64,000 nucleotides of DNA from Gemmobacter sp. 24YEA27 (GTDB lineage Bacteria; Pseudomonadota; Alphaproteobacteria; Rhodobacterales; Rhodobacteraceae): positions 554,501 through 618,500 of the forward strand of contig NZ_JASJPW010000001.1 of assembly GCF_030052995.1 (NCBI RefSeq), written 5' to 3'. Every line of letters starts with the position of its first letter. The first letter of the stretch is position 1. The notes beneath the pieces are model-generated. The model saw only the letters and a list, made by a program, of their open reading frames with translations. It made no database searches and was not told the DNA's origin. Position numbers and translations under genes: made by a program. Positions 18,662 to 28,250 of the stretch are shown one piece after another.

Positions 18662-21600
18662 GCCACCCCCTCTGACGACATCCTGGCTGCGCGGGAATTG
18701 GAGCGGCTTTGCCACAGACCCGCCGCTTCCAGCGCGCGGAAGCAATCCTCCATCGCAGCAAGGGCATCGGGGTTCGCAGTCTCGAGAAAAGCCCGGATCG
18801 CCGGGTCGTCCAGCGTCGCCTCGCGGTAAAGGTCGAAGAGATGCGACGGCACCACGCGGGCGAGATGGGCAAAAGCCGCGAGATGTTCCAGCGTCGCGGC
18901 GATCTCGGCGGCCCCCCGGAACCCATGCCGGGTCATCGAGGTCAGCCAGACCGGATTGGCAGCGCGGGCGCGGGTGACACGGGCGATTTCCTCGGTCAGC
19001 GCCCGGGCGCGGGGCTGGTCGGGGCGGGTGGCGTCAAGGTGGTAAAGCGCCGGTTTTGCCGCCCCAAGCCGCTCCATCGCGGCGGCGAAACCGCCTTCAT
19101 GGCTGGCGTAATCCATCGCGAGCAAAAGATCGGTTTCCGGCATATCCTGGGTATGAAGGAAGGCGTCCGCCGCCCGAAGCCGCGTTTCAAGCAGATCGCG
19201 TGCAGGGGCGCCCTGGGCCGTATGGTCCGAAGCCGCAAGCCAGGCCTCGCCCGCCGCCTTGCGGGCGCTTTCGGAGTAATCGCCCTCGCGGATCCCGAGA
19301 CCATAGCTGCCGGGGGCAGGCGCGAAGACCCGGGCCCCGCGCGGCGCGGTCGTGTAGGGGTTCATATCGGCAGCTTCGTCACGCTCGGCCAGCGCCTCGC
19401 AGCCTGCATCAAAAAGCCGGGCGAGATCGGGAAAGACGTCTCTGAACAGGCCGGAAGCGCGGATCGAGACCTCGATCCGGGGGCGGTCCATCAGGGTCAG
19501 CGGCAGGATGCCAAAACCGGTGACGCGGTCAGAGCCTTCGTCCCAGATCGGCTCCAGCCCGGCGAGATGCAGCGCCATGGCGAATTCCTCGCCCGCCGTG
19601 CGCATCGTGGCCGACCCCCAGAGGTTGAGGACAAGGCCGCGCGGGTAATCGCCATGATCCTGGAGGTGGCGGCGCACCAGTTCTTCGGCCAGTCTGATGC
19701 CCTGGGCATGGGCGGCGCGTGACGGCACAGCGCGCGGGTCGGTGCCATAGAGGTTACGTCCCGTGGGCAGCACATCGGCGCGGCCCCGCCAGGGCGAGCC
19801 GGAGGGTCCGGGCGGAACTGGCTGGCCGTTGAGCGCGGCGATGAGGTTGTCGCGTTCGGAGGTCAGCGAGTCGGGATCGCCGGATGGCTGGCCCCGGGGG
19901 CTGTCTGCCCCCCCGGGCCCGGAAGGGTGGCCCCCGAGGATATTTTCGGACAGATGAAAAGGTGTGCCGCGGGCCCAGATGTGGAGGCCTTCGCCGAACT
20001 GGCTTTCTTTCAGGTCGCAGACGAAACGGTCGATCCTGGGGATCGCCTCGGCGGGGGAGGCGGTTTCCGGGATGTCAAGATCCTGTTCGACATGCGCGCT
20101 TTGCGCTTCCTGACGGATAGCGGCGATCAGCCGGTCACGGCGGGCCGGGTCGAGGCCATCGGCGGTGGAATATTCATCAAGCAGGCGTTCAAGCCGGGCC
20201 AGCGCCGGGGGCATTGCGGCATCCGCCAGCGGCGGGGTCAGATGACCGAGCGTGACGGCTCCAATGCGGCGGCGGGCCTGAGCGGCCTCGCCCGGGTCAT
20301 TGACGATGAACGGGTAGATCACGGGAAGCGGCGCGACCAGCGCCTCGGGCCAGCAGGCGGCGGAGAGGGCGACCGCCTTCCCGGGCAGCCATTCGAGCGT
20401 GCCATGGGCGCCGATATGGAGAAGCGCATCTGTGCCCTGCCGCAGCCAGAGATAGAAAGCGGTATAGGCGTGGCCGGGGATGCGACCGGTATCGTGATAT
20501 TCGCCGTCACGATCCGGGCTGCGGCTGCGTTCGGGCTGCAGGGCGATCAGAAGATTGCCGCGCCGCGTCGCCTGGAAATGGAAGGCGCCGGCCTGGATCG
20601 CCGGATCGTCTTCTGGGCGGCCATGCGTCTCTGTTATGGCGGTTTTCAGGGGTTCCGGCAGTCGGGCGAGCGCCTCGCGATAGGCCGAAAGCGGCCAGGC
20701 GATGGTCTCGGACTGCAGCGCCTGATCAAGCGGAGCACCGGGTTGAATGCTGAAACCGGCGGCGCAGAGGTCCTCGGCCATCGCCTCGGCCGAGGCCAGA
20801 ACGTCAAGGCCCACGGCATGAGCCATGCGCCAGGATTTGCCCGGATAGGTCGAGAGAACCATCGCGATGCGGCGGCTGGCCGGGGGCTCTGACGCGAGGC
20901 GGATCCAGGCTCTGACCTTCGCGACCACGGCCCCGATACGTTCGGGGTCCGGCGCGTGGCTGGTGCGGGAAAATTGCAGATCCGGGTCGCGCGGCGCCTC
21001 GTCCTTGAACGAAATCACGCCGGCGGTGATGCGGCCATCGACCTCGGGAAGCGCCACATGCATGGCCAGATCGGCAGGCGAGAGGCCGCGCCCGGCCCCT
21101 TCCCAGGCGGCGCGGGTGGAGGTGGCGTGGATCACCTGGAAGACCGGCACACCGGCGGCCTCCAGCGGTGAGCCACTGGCGGCGCGGGCGGAAAAGGCGG
21201 TGGCATTGACCAGCGCTTTCAGTCCAGGCGACGGGAGGGTCTCGCGCAGCCAGCGGGCGGCGGCCTCGTCCTTGAGGCTGGGAAGGAACGCGCCAAATGC
21301 CCGAAAGCCTGCGGCTTCGAACGCCAGGATCAGGGCGTCGATGGCAGCGGTGTCGCCGGCGGCGGCCCAGGCACGATAGAAGGGGATCAGGACAAGCGGC
21401 GTCTCGCCATGTGGCAGGTCACGGAGCACGCCGGCAGACGGGTGCCAGAAGCCAAAGCCCGGCAGCGATTTCGCGCCGGGCACCGGCCCGGCATAGAGAC
21501 CCGCCGCAAGCGCGAGCTGCGCCAGCGCGCCCTGGGCCGCGACCGCCCCGCCGGTATCGCACAGCGCGGACAGGCGCCGCAGCGTGGCCACCGGCAAAGT

Positions 21601-21984
21601 CGAGGCGGCATCCAGTGCAGGGTCGGGGCGACCATCCGCCGGCAGGAGCGCCAGCGCGATCCCGCGTGATCTGGCGATGTTAGAGACCTGTTCGACGCCG
21701 TAAGCCCAGTAATTCACCCCGCCGATCAGCCGGATCAGCACGCCTTTCGCCCCGGTCAGCGTCTGCCCGATCCAGGTATCGACCGAGAGCGGATGCGTCA
21801 GCCGCGACAGGTTTGCCAGCCTGAGGGAGGGCAGCGTCTCGCGCCCCCGCTTCCACCCTGCCGCAAAAGCCCCGAGGTCGCTGTCGGAAAACGACAGCAC
21901 CACAAGATCCCCGGGCGTCTGCCCGAGATCCTGCGGCATATCGGTCTCTTCCAGACCGTGGCTTTCGCGAAAGAGGACGTGCAT
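18658..21984 (-). CDS. cobN: Cobaltochelatase subunit CobN
   Basis: Large subunit (1108 residues) of the ATP-dependent CobNST chelatase, which inserts cobalt into hydrogenobyrinic acid a,c-diamide. Recognisable blocks are GGVNYWAYGVEQ near residue 88, STYPGKSWRMAHAVGLD, IGAHGTLEWLPGKAV, ADVLPTGRNLYGTDPRAVP, and MDYASHEGGFAAAMERLG near the C-terminus. CobS and CobT are not in the window. A segment after HIWARGTPFHL, roughly 30 residues rich in Gly/Pro/Ser, looks like an in-frame insertion of an intergenic hairpin element (see 19880-19962). It starts eight bases after the cobW stop and overlaps cobG by four. Confidence 0.94.
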   Translation of the reverse strand: MHVLFRESHGLEETDMPQDLGQTPGDLVVLSFSDSDLGAFAAGWKRGRETLPSLRLANLSRLTHPLSVDTWIGQTLTGAKGVLIRLIGGVNYWAYGVEQVSNIARSRGIALALLPADGRPDPALDAASTLPVATLRRLSALCDTGGAVAAQGALAQLALAAGLYAGPVPGAKSLPGFGFWHPSAGVLRDLPHGETPLVLIPFYRAWAAAGDTAAIDALILAFEAAGFRAFGAFLPSLKDEAAARWLRETLPSPGLKALVNATAFSARAASGSPLEAAGVPVFQVIHATSTRAAWEGAGRGLSPADLAMHVALPEVDGRITAGVISFKDEAPRDPDLQFSRTSHAPDPERIGAVVAKVRAWIRLASEPPASRRIAMVLSTYPGKSWRMAHAVGLDVLASAEAMAEDLCAAGFSIQPGAPLDQALQSETIAWPLSAYREALARLPEPLKTAITETHGRPEDDPAIQAGAFHFQATRRGNLLIALQPERSRSPDRDGEYHDTGRIPGHAYTAFYLWLRQGTDALLHIGAHGTLEWLPGKAVALSAACWPEALVAPLPVIYPFIVNDPGEAAQARRRIGAVTLGHLTPPLADAAMPPALARLERLLDEYSTADGLDPARRDRLIAAIRQEAQSAHVEQDLDIPETASPAEAIPRIDRFVCDLKESQFGEGLHIWARGTPFHLSENILGGHPSGPGGADSPRGQPSGDPDSLTSERDNLIAALNGQPVPPGPSGSPWRGRADVLPTGRNLYGTDPRAVPSRAAHAQGIRLAEELVRRHLQDHGDYPRGLVLNLWGSATMRTAGEEFAMALHLAGLEPIWDEGSDRVTGFGILPLTLMDRPRIEVSIRASGLFRDVFPDLARLFDAGCEALAERDEAADMNPYTTAPRGARVFAPAPGSYGLGIREGDYSESARKAAGEAWLAASDHTAQGAPARDLLETRLRAADAFLHTQDMPETDLLLAMDYASHEGGFAAAMERLGAAKPALYHLDATRPDQPRARALTEEIARVTRARAANPVWLTSMTRHGFRGAAEIAATLEHLAAFAHLARVVPSHLFDLYREATLDDPAIRAFLETANPDALAAMEDCFRALEAAGLWQSRSNSRAARMSSEGVA
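19880..19962 (-). repeat. Intergenic-type GC hairpin element embedded in cobN
   Basis: On the minus strand an A-rich lead (CATCTGTCCGAAAATATCC) is followed by a G/C palindrome with arms around GGCCCGGGGGGG and CCCCCGGGGCC and loop CAGACAG. This lead-plus-hairpin pattern resembles elements normally found between genes in Rhodobacterales, and resembles 655-700. Here it lies inside the open cobN frame and encodes about 30 low-complexity residues. The boundaries are approximate. Confidence 0.5.
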
Positions 21985-21992
21985 CAGGCGCC

Positions 21993-23021
21993 TTATGCCC
22001 CCAGAGCGGCCCGAACGGCGGCCGCGTCGATATTGCCATGTTCCGCGATCACGACAAGCTGCGAGCGGCGGGGCTGGTTGCCCCAGGGCCGGTCGAACTG
22101 ATGACGCACACGCGGGCCGACGGCCTGGATCAGAAGGCGCATCGGCTTGCCCTCGACCGCCACATGGCCTTTGACGCGCAGGATGTTCTGCGCGGCTGCC
22201 AGGGCCGAGACTTTCGCCGCAAGTGCCTCCGGGTCGGTGATCTCGGGCAGATCGACCACGATCGTGTCGAAATCGTCATGATCGTGATCATCATGGCCAT
22301 CGTGATGCGAGGGGCGCTCATTCAGGCTGTCTTCGGCAGCCGCGCCGATCCCCAGCACGACACGCGCATCGATCACGCCTTCGGTCAAAGGCAGCATCGG
22401 CAGAGGGCGCGGCGCCTCGGCCTCGATCACGGCTTTCGCCTTTGCGATACCGGCATCCCCCGCGAGATCGGCCTTGGACAAAAGCACGATATCGGCGCAG
22501 GCGATCTGATCTTCGAAGACCTCGGAAAGCGGCGTCTCGTGATCGGCCTCCGCCGCGCCGGGCTGTGCCGGGTTCGGGGCGAAAAGGCCGGCGGCGACCG
22601 CTTCGGCATCGGCCACCGCCACCACACCGTCGATGGTGATTTTAGAGCGCAAAGCCGGCCAGTCGAAGGCCTTCAGCAGCGGTTTCGGCAGCGCAAGGCC
22701 CGAGGTTTCGATCACGATATGATCGGGGCGCGGCTCCATCGCCATCAGCTTTTCGATCGAGGGGATGAACTCGTCGGCAACGGTGCAGCAGATGCAGCCA
22801 TTGGTGAGCTCGACAATCGAGCTTTCCGGGCAATTCGCATCGGCGCAGTCGCGGATCAGGTCGCCATCAACACCGACATCGCCAAATTCATTCACCAGCA
22901 CAGCGAGCCGCCGCCCGCCCGGGTTTTGCAGCAGGTGCCGGATCAGCGTGGTTTTCCCGGCGCCAAGAAAGCCGGTGATCACGGTGACGGGGGTTTTTTC
23001 CAGGGATTTGTCTGCGGACAT
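21993..23021 (-). CDS. cobW: Cobalamin biosynthesis GTPase CobW
   Basis: G3E-family P-loop GTPase of 342 residues, a predicted cobalt metallochaperone for cobalamin synthesis. It has the Walker A GFLGAGKTT (17-25), the metal-binding CxCC motif in NGCICC (Cys76, Cys78, Cys79), a SKADL nucleotide-specificity motif, and a His/Asp-rich linker HHDGHDDHDHDD before the C-terminal CobW_C domain. The ATG at 23021 follows the DUF1636 stop by one base (TGACATG), which shows coupling and decides the start. It precedes cobN and is controlled by the upstream cobalamin riboswitch. Confidence 0.95.
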   Translation of the reverse strand: MSADKSLEKTPVTVITGFLGAGKTTLIRHLLQNPGGRRLAVLVNEFGDVGVDGDLIRDCADANCPESSIVELTNGCICCTVADEFIPSIEKLMAMEPRPDHIVIETSGLALPKPLLKAFDWPALRSKITIDGVVAVADAEAVAAGLFAPNPAQPGAAEADHETPLSEVFEDQIACADIVLLSKADLAGDAGIAKAKAVIEAEAPRPLPMLPLTEGVIDARVVLGIGAAAEDSLNERPSHHDGHDDHDHDDFDTIVVDLPEITDPEALAAKVSALAAAQNILRVKGHVAVEGKPMRLLIQAVGPRVRHQFDRPWGNQPRRSQLVVIAEHGNIDAAAVRAALGA

Positions 23022-23022
23022 G

Positions 23023-23373
23023 TCAAAGCTCCATCGGAGGGATACGGGCGATTGTGTTCTTGCGGATGACCTCGGGCCGCGCACGCCAGGGGACGATGCC
23101 ATCGGGCGTCGCCGCAAAGGCGTGATACATGGTGACGAGGTCGTTCAGATGCAGATCGGGGTCGAGATGGCCCTGGACATAGGTCCAGCGGCCCGGGCCG
23201 CGAAACACCACGGCGCAGCCATTGGAACAGGCAGACAGGCATTCCTGACGGCGATGTGCCACACCTTTGGCGGTCAGCGCCTCAGAGAGGCGCGCGCCAT
23301 CGCGTATGGCCTCGGGGCTGCTGCCCGGCAATCTGCATGTGGTACAGACCACAAGCTCGGTTTCTCCGGCCAT
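23023..23373 (-). CDS. DUF1636 ferredoxin-like metal protein
   Basis: A 116-residue protein of the DUF1636 family, often found next to cobW. It has a thioredoxin-like ferredoxin pattern of cysteines: CTTC at Cys10/Cys13 and, later, the CLSACSNGC cluster. It could bind an Fe-S cluster or cobalt. The ATG at 23373 has GGAGGGG just upstream; an in-frame ATG at 23388 is less likely because it would bury that site. It is the first gene after the second cobalamin riboswitch and is coupled to cobW, suggesting a role in cobalt handling. The biochemical function is not known. Confidence 0.87.
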   Translation of the reverse strand: MAGETELVVCTTCRLPGSSPEAIRDGARLSEALTAKGVAHRRQECLSACSNGCAVVFRGPGRWTYVQGHLDPDLHLNDLVTMYHAFAATPDGIVPWRARPEVIRKNTIARIPPMEL

Positions 23374-23496
23374 TTGCCCCTCCGGCATGGCTGTGGCTGC
23401 GCGGGGAACAGGTGGCGGGCAAAAGCACCACCAGACCCGCGGCTCACCCCGGCCGCCCGTTACGAATGATGCGCGCCCCGAAGGGCCGCACCGGCG

Positions 23497-23680
23497 CTGG
23501 CAGGTCTCCCGGCTTGCGGATTTCGGGGAATCCCCCTGCGGGCGCCCTGCCTTCCCGGCCGGGTGGCCAGTGGCGGTTGGGCGACCTTTCCGGTCACGGT
23601 CGCGGGGGCGGCTGCGTCTGGGCTTTCGGCCTGTCGCATTCCCTCTTCGCCTGCTGTATGGCAGGAACCAGCGATGGCCA
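23497..23680 (-). promoter_or_regulatory. Cobalamin riboswitch upstream of DUF1636-cobW-cobN operon
   Basis: The minus strand reads GGTTCCTGCC, GAGGGAATGCGAC, GCCCCCGCGACCGTGACC, the B12 box AACCGCCACTGG, GGGAAGGC, and the closing GCCGGGAGACCTGCC, in the order expected for a cobalamin aptamer. It ends about 120 bases before the DUF1636 ATG. It should repress the seven-gene chelation and ring-methylation operon when cobalamin is abundant. cobO starts on the other strand 44 bases beyond its 5' end. Confidence 0.93.
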
Positions 23681-23723
23681 CAGCCAAGCCACCAGACCCA
23701 CCGAATGTCAAGCGAGGCCAGGA

Positions 23724-24362
23724 ATGACCGATGCTCCCGATCCCGCCGCAAATCCTGCGGAAGATGCTGCCCGCCACGCCGCAAAAAAGGCGAAGATCAA
23801 GGCCGCGCGCGACCGGATGATGGCGGAAAAGACCGGCGAGAAGGGGCTGATCATCGTCCATACCGGGCCGGGCAAGGGCAAAAGCTCCTCCGCCTTCGGG
23901 ATGATCCTGCGCTGCATCGCGCATGAAATGCCCTGCGGCGTGGTGCAGTTCATCAAAGGCGCGATGTCGACCGGTGAGCGCGATCTGATCCTGAAGAATT
24001 TCGGAGGTCTCTGCCAGTTCCACACGATGGGCGAGGGCTTTACCTGGGAGACCCAGGATCTGGAGCGGGACCGCGCCGCAGCGGCGCGCGCCTGGGAAAA
24101 GGCGAAAGAGCTGATCCGGGACGAGCGGAACCGCATGGTGCTGCTGGACGAGATCAATATCGCGCTGCGCTATGACTACCTTGTTCTGGCCGAGGTGCTG
24201 GCGTTTCTGCGCGATGAGAAACCCCCGATGACCCATGTCGTGCTGACCGGGCGCAATGCAAAGCCGGAACTGGTGGAACTGGCCGATCTGGTGACGGAAA
24301 TGGCGATGGTGAAACACCCGTTCCGCGCCGGGGTTAAAGCCCAGGCCGGGGTAGAGTTCTGA
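23724..24362 (+). CDS. cobO: Cob(I)yrinic acid a,c-diamide adenosyltransferase
   Basis: A 212-residue ATP:corrinoid adenosyltransferase of the BtuR/CobO type that attaches the 5'-deoxyadenosyl ligand to Co(I). The N-terminal basic Ala/Lys-rich stretch is followed by the P-loop [14 protein letters not shown] (near residues 46-59). [29 protein letters not shown] and the C-terminal [16 protein letters not shown] tail are the other family blocks. The ATG at 23724 fits family length; longer upstream frames run into the opposite-strand riboswitch. Its stop codon overlaps the cobQ start by one base (TGATG). Confidence 0.96.
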   Translation: MTDAPDPAANPAEDAARHAAKKAKIKAARDRMMAEKTGEKGLIIVHTGPGKGKSSSAFGMILRCIAHEMPCGVVQFIKGAMSTGERDLILKNFGGLCQFHTMGEGFTWETQDLERDRAAAARAWEKAKELIRDERNRMVLLDEINIALRYDYLVLAEVLAFLRDEKPPMTHVVLTGRNAKPELVELADLVTEMAMVKHPFRAGVKAQAGVEF

Positions 24363-25822
24363 TGTCTGGCCAGACGCCTGGCCGCGCGCTGATGATCCAG
24401 GGCACAGGCTCGAATGTCGGCAAGTCGCTGCTGGTCGCGGGGCTTTGCCGGGTGGCGCGGCGGCGGGGGCTGACGGTCCTGCCGTTCAAGCCGCAAAACA
24501 TGTCGAACAATGCCGCGGTCACAGTGGACGGGGGCGAGATCGGGCGGGCCCAGGCACTGCAGGCGCTGGCCTGCGGGGTGGAGCCGCATAGCGATATGAA
24601 CCCGGTCCTGCTGAAGCCTGAAACCGATACCGGCGCGCAAGTGGTGGTGCAGGGGCGTCGCCTGACCTCGGTGCGCGCAAAGGATTATGCTGGCCTGAAG
24701 CCGAAGATCGCCGAGGCAGTGCAGGAGAGCTTCCGCCGCCTCAGGGCTCAGGCGGATCTGGTGATTGTCGAAGGCGCCGGCAGCCCGGCCGAGGTCAATC
24801 TGAGGCGGAATGACATCGCCAATATGGGCTTTGCCTTGGCGGCCGACGTGCCGGTGGTGCTGGCGGGTGATATCGACCGCGGCGGCGTGATCGCGCAGAT
24901 CGTCGGCACCCAGGCCGTGCTGGACGCAGGCGATAACGCGCAGATCGCGGGCTTTCTGATCAATCGCTTTCGCGGTGATCCCTCATTGTTCGATGATGGC
25001 TACCGGCTGATCGGGGACCGTACCGGCTGGCGCGGTTTTGGCGTTTTGCCCTGGTTTCGCGATGCCCGGCTTTTGCCGGCGGAAGATGCGCTCGACCTGG
25101 CGCCATCGGGCAAGGGGCGGGTAAAGGTCGCCTGCCTGGCTCTCAGCCGCATCGCGAATTTCGACGATCTCGACCCGCTGAAACTGGAGCCGGATCTGAC
25201 GGTTTCGATGATCCTTCCCGGTCAGGCGATCCCCGGCGATAGTGATCTTGTGGTGATCCCCGGGTCGAAATCGACACGCGGAGATCTGGCGTTTCTGCGC
25301 GAACAGGGCTGGGATATAGACATTCTCGCGCATCACCGGCGCGGCGGGCGGATCCTCGGGCTCTGCGGCGGCTATCAGATGCTGGGCCACTCGGTCGCCG
25401 ATCCCGATGGGATCGAAGGCGCGCCGGGGGTGACGCCGGGGCTTGGCCTTCTCGATGTGGAAACGGTGATGTCGGGCGACAAGCGGCTGGCACGGGTCAC
25501 GGCCCGCCATGCCGCCACCGGCCTCGATGTGACCGGCTATGAGATCCATATCGGACGGACCGAAGGCCCTGACCGCGCCCGTCCCTTTGCGTATCTCGGC
25601 GACCAGCCGGAAGGCGCGCGTTCGCCCGATGGCAGGGTCGAGGGCAGCTATCTCCACGGGCTATTCACCAGTGACGCCTTCCGCGCCGCCTGGCTGAAGG
25701 ATTTCGGCATCACCGCCGGCGCAACCCGATACGGCGCCGAAGTAGAGCGCATCCTTGATCGCCTTGCCGATCATATGGAAACCCATCTCGATTGTGACGG
25801 GCTGCTTGCGCTCGCCCGCTGA
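24362..25822 (+). CDS. cobQ: Cobyric acid synthase
   Basis: Glutamine-dependent amidotransferase of 486 residues that adds four amide groups (b, d, e, g) to adenosylcobyrinic acid a,c-diamide. The N-terminal P-loop-like [17 protein letters not shown] (about residues 12-28) and [13 protein letters not shown] are diagnostic. The C-terminal glutaminase domain has the nucleophile in [11 protein letters not shown] and a conserved EGSYLHGLF with its histidine. It is translationally coupled to cobO. The following HPP-CBS gene starts 35 bases later on the same strand. Confidence 0.96.
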   Translation: MSGQTPGRALMIQGTGSNVGKSLLVAGLCRVARRRGLTVLPFKPQNMSNNAAVTVDGGEIGRAQALQALACGVEPHSDMNPVLLKPETDTGAQVVVQGRRLTSVRAKDYAGLKPKIAEAVQESFRRLRAQADLVIVEGAGSPAEVNLRRNDIANMGFALAADVPVVLAGDIDRGGVIAQIVGTQAVLDAGDNAQIAGFLINRFRGDPSLFDDGYRLIGDRTGWRGFGVLPWFRDARLLPAEDALDLAPSGKGRVKVACLALSRIANFDDLDPLKLEPDLTVSMILPGQAIPGDSDLVVIPGSKSTRGDLAFLREQGWDIDILAHHRRGGRILGLCGGYQMLGHSVADPDGIEGAPGVTPGLGLLDVETVMSGDKRLARVTARHAATGLDVTGYEIHIGRTEGPDRARPFAYLGDQPEGARSPDGRVEGSYLHGLFTSDAFRAAWLKDFGITAGATRYGAEVERILDRLADHMETHLDCDGLLALAR

Positions 25823-25857
25823 TCGGGCAGAGTGACACGCCGCAACAGGAGGCCGCC

Positions 25858-27014
25858 ATGGGACAATATCTGCGCCGGACACTGCGCCATGCCGGCCCCG
25901 CGATGGGCTTTACCGGCTGGACCGAAACCCTGCGCGCCACGGCAGGCATGTTTGTCGGCATGGTGGCGCTGATCCTGTTCCTCAGCCCCGACCCGGGCGC
26001 CTCGGCCTGGGGGCTGTTCGTCATCGCGCCCTTTGGTGCCAGCGCGGTGCTTTTATTCGCTGTGCCAAACAGCCCGCTGGCGCAGCCCTGGTCGGCGGTG
26101 GTGGGCAATGCGGTCTCGGCCCTTGTCGGCGTGGCGCTGGTTCTGACCATCGAGACGCCCGAGCTGCGGATCGTGCTGGCCCCGGCGCTGGCCGTCCTGG
26201 CGATGCATCTCAGCCGTGCCCTGCATCCGCCCGGGGGGCGGTTGCGCTGGCGACAGTGCTGGCCCCGCATGCGGCGGCGGAGCTCGGCTTTTTCTATGTG
26301 CTGGTGCCGGTCGCGCTTGGCACGCTGGCGCTGGTGCCGGTGGCGGCGCTGGCGGCGGCACTGACCGGGCGGCGCTATCCGTTCCGTCAGCCTGCCACCG
26401 CCGCCCCCGGCCAGCCCGATCCGCGCCCGCTTGACCGGCTCGGCGTTTCGCGCGCGGAACTGGCCGGGCTGCTGCAGGAATTTCACCAAAGCGCCAATAT
26501 CGGCGTTGAAGACCTCGCCCGGCTGATCTCGGCCGCCGAGCTGCTGGCCGCGCGGCACAAGACCGAAGGCATCACCTGCGGCGAGATCATGTCGCGCAAC
26601 CTTGTGACCGTTGGCCCCGAGACGCCCCTGACCGAGGTTGGCGCGATCTTTCGCGACCGGGGCTTTACCTCGCTGCCGGTGGCGGCGACGGATGGCAGCT
26701 ATCTGGGCGTGATTTTCCAGATCCACCTGATCCGGCGCGGCGCCGAAGACGCCCGGCTGAGCGGCACCCGCTTTACCGCAAACCTTGCGCGGTTGCTGGG
26801 CGCTGCGGGCGGGCGTACCGTTCGGGCGCGGGAGGTGATGGATCCCCATGTGCCGACCCGCAGCCCCGGCACGCCGGTCCATGATCTGCTGCCGCTGCTG
26901 GCCGAGGGGCCGAATGATGCGGTGCCGGTGCTTGAAGGGGCGCGTATCCTGGGCATCGTCACCCGCACTGATCTGATTGCTGCGCTGGCACATCAGCGCA
27001 AGGAAGAGGGCTGA
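25858..27014 (+). pseudogene. HPP-family membrane protein with CBS domains, frameshifted
   Basis: The N-terminal half (from the ATG at 25858, with AGGAGG upstream) is an HPP-family transmembrane domain with about four helices and the name-giving HPP in ALHPPGG. The C-terminal half has a linker and a CBS pair, with EIMSRNLVTVGPETPL and EVMDPHVPTRSPGTPV. The frame shifts in the six-G run at about 26235-26240. With one extra G the fused protein is 385 residues and reads ALHPPGGAVALATVLAPH. HPP proteins are linked to nitrite or other anion transport in some bacteria, and CBS pairs sense adenosyl nucleotides. Placement after cobQ may or may not be functional. Confidence 0.8.
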
Positions 27015-27017
27015 GAT

Positions 27018-27653
27018 TTGCATTTCGATCTGGAAAGTACCGCGGCAGGGATCGCCTATAAGCTGCTCGTCGCCACGGTCATGCCGCGCCCCATCGCCTG
27101 GGTGGTGACGAAATCCGCCGCCAGCGTGGTGAATATCGCACCTTTCAGTTTTTTCAACGTGATGGGGGATGAGCCGCCCACCGTGGTGCTGGGGATCAGC
27201 CCGGGCCGCGACGGCGGGCTGAAACATTCGGCACAGAACATCCTCGACAGCGGCGAGTTCGTGGTGAACCTGGTGCCTTTCGCGCTGGCCGGGGCAATGA
27301 ACCTGACCTCGATCGACGCGCCCGAAGGCGTGAGCGAGGCGGAACTGGCCGGGCTGGAGCTGACGCCTTCGGTCAAAATCACGCCGCCCCGGATAAGCGC
27401 GAGCCCCGTGGCGCTGGAATGCCGCCTCCTGCAGCGGGTAGAGACCGGGCCCCGGCAGACTCTGATCGTCGGCGAGGTGCTGTCGATCCATATCGAGGAC
27501 CGTTTCGTGCTGGATGAGGCGCGCGGCCATGTCGACACGCCCGGGCTTGACCTCGTCGGGCGGTCTTTTGGCGCGGATTATGTACGCACGCGCGATGTGT
27601 TCCGGCTGGAGCGCCCGTTCTGGCAGGACCGCATTGCCAAAGACCGCGGCTGA
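27018..27653 (+). CDS. Flavin reductase-like domain protein (DIM6/NTAB family)
   Basis: A 211-residue FMN-binding split-barrel protein. The family opening is TVMPRPIAWVVTKS, followed by NIAPFSFFNVMGDEPPTVVLGISPG, the flavin-contact region. It ends with a conserved GRSFGADYVRTRDVFRLERP. Proteins of this type reduce or bind flavin or act on small flavin-linked substrates. The likely start is TTG at 27018 with AGGAAGAGG upstream, three bases after the HPP-CBS stop, so the two are co-transcribed. The exact reaction is unknown. Confidence 0.82.
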   Translation: MHFDLESTAAGIAYKLLVATVMPRPIAWVVTKSAASVVNIAPFSFFNVMGDEPPTVVLGISPGRDGGLKHSAQNILDSGEFVVNLVPFALAGAMNLTSIDAPEGVSEAELAGLELTPSVKITPPRISASPVALECRLLQRVETGPRQTLIVGEVLSIHIEDRFVLDEARGHVDTPGLDLVGRSFGADYVRTRDVFRLERPFWQDRIAKDRG

Positions 27654-27725
27654 GGCACGATTTTCGCTGGCATTTCCTGCCCGCTCAATGCAATAAATTT
27701 GTACTAACGTACAGGAGGCCCGTCA

Positions 27726-28232
27726 ATGGACCCGGAACTGCGCAGGTGTTTTGTCGAAGGCATGAGCCGGGCTGCGACCTTTGTCGCCGTCGCCACCACG
27801 GATGGAGAAGGCGGGCGCTTTGGCGTGACGATTTCCTCACTGACCTCGGTTTCGGCGGATGGCGACCATCCCTCGCTGCTGGCCTGTATCCATCACCGCA
27901 GCTCGACCGCGACAGCGATCCTGAAAAACCGCGCCTTTTGCGCCAATCTGCTGCATGAGGGCCAGCACGAGATCGCCAATATCTTTGCCGGCCGCAGCGG
28001 TATGGCCGATCATGACGCGCGCTTTGCCCAGGTGCCCTGGCAACCGGGCAGCCTTGGCCAGCCGAAAATCGCGGGGGCGACGGCGGTGTTTGAATGCCGC
28101 CTTGCCACCGCGCTTTACTGGGAAACCCATCATATCTTTGTCGGCCATGTCACCGGTGTGACCCTGTCGGAAGATCCCGCAACCCTGCTTTACGGCCAGC
28201 GCGCCTATCGCCGGGCGGTGGATATCAGCTGA
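27726..28232 (+). CDS. Flavin reductase family protein, possible CobR
   Basis: A 168-residue split-barrel flavin reductase of the HpaC type: RAATFVAVATTDGEGGRFGVTISSLTSVS covers the flavin-binding turn in pieces, then CIHHRSSTATAILKNRAFCANLL and a C-terminal HHIFVGHVTGV strand. It starts at an ATG with AGGAGG eight bases upstream. A short palindrome TGTAC-TAAC-GTACA (27700-27713) sits just before the ribosome site and could be an operator. CobR, the corrin cobalt reductase of Brucella, belongs to this fold. Being directly downstream of cobO-cobQ makes CobR a reasonable but unproven assignment. Confidence 0.78.
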   Translation: MDPELRRCFVEGMSRAATFVAVATTDGEGGRFGVTISSLTSVSADGDHPSLLACIHHRSSTATAILKNRAFCANLLHEGQHEIANIFAGRSGMADHDARFAQVPWQPGSLGQPKIAGATAVFECRLATALYWETHHIFVGHVTGVTLSEDPATLLYGQRAYRRAVDIS

Positions 28233-28250
28233 TCTGCCGGGTCCCCCCGA

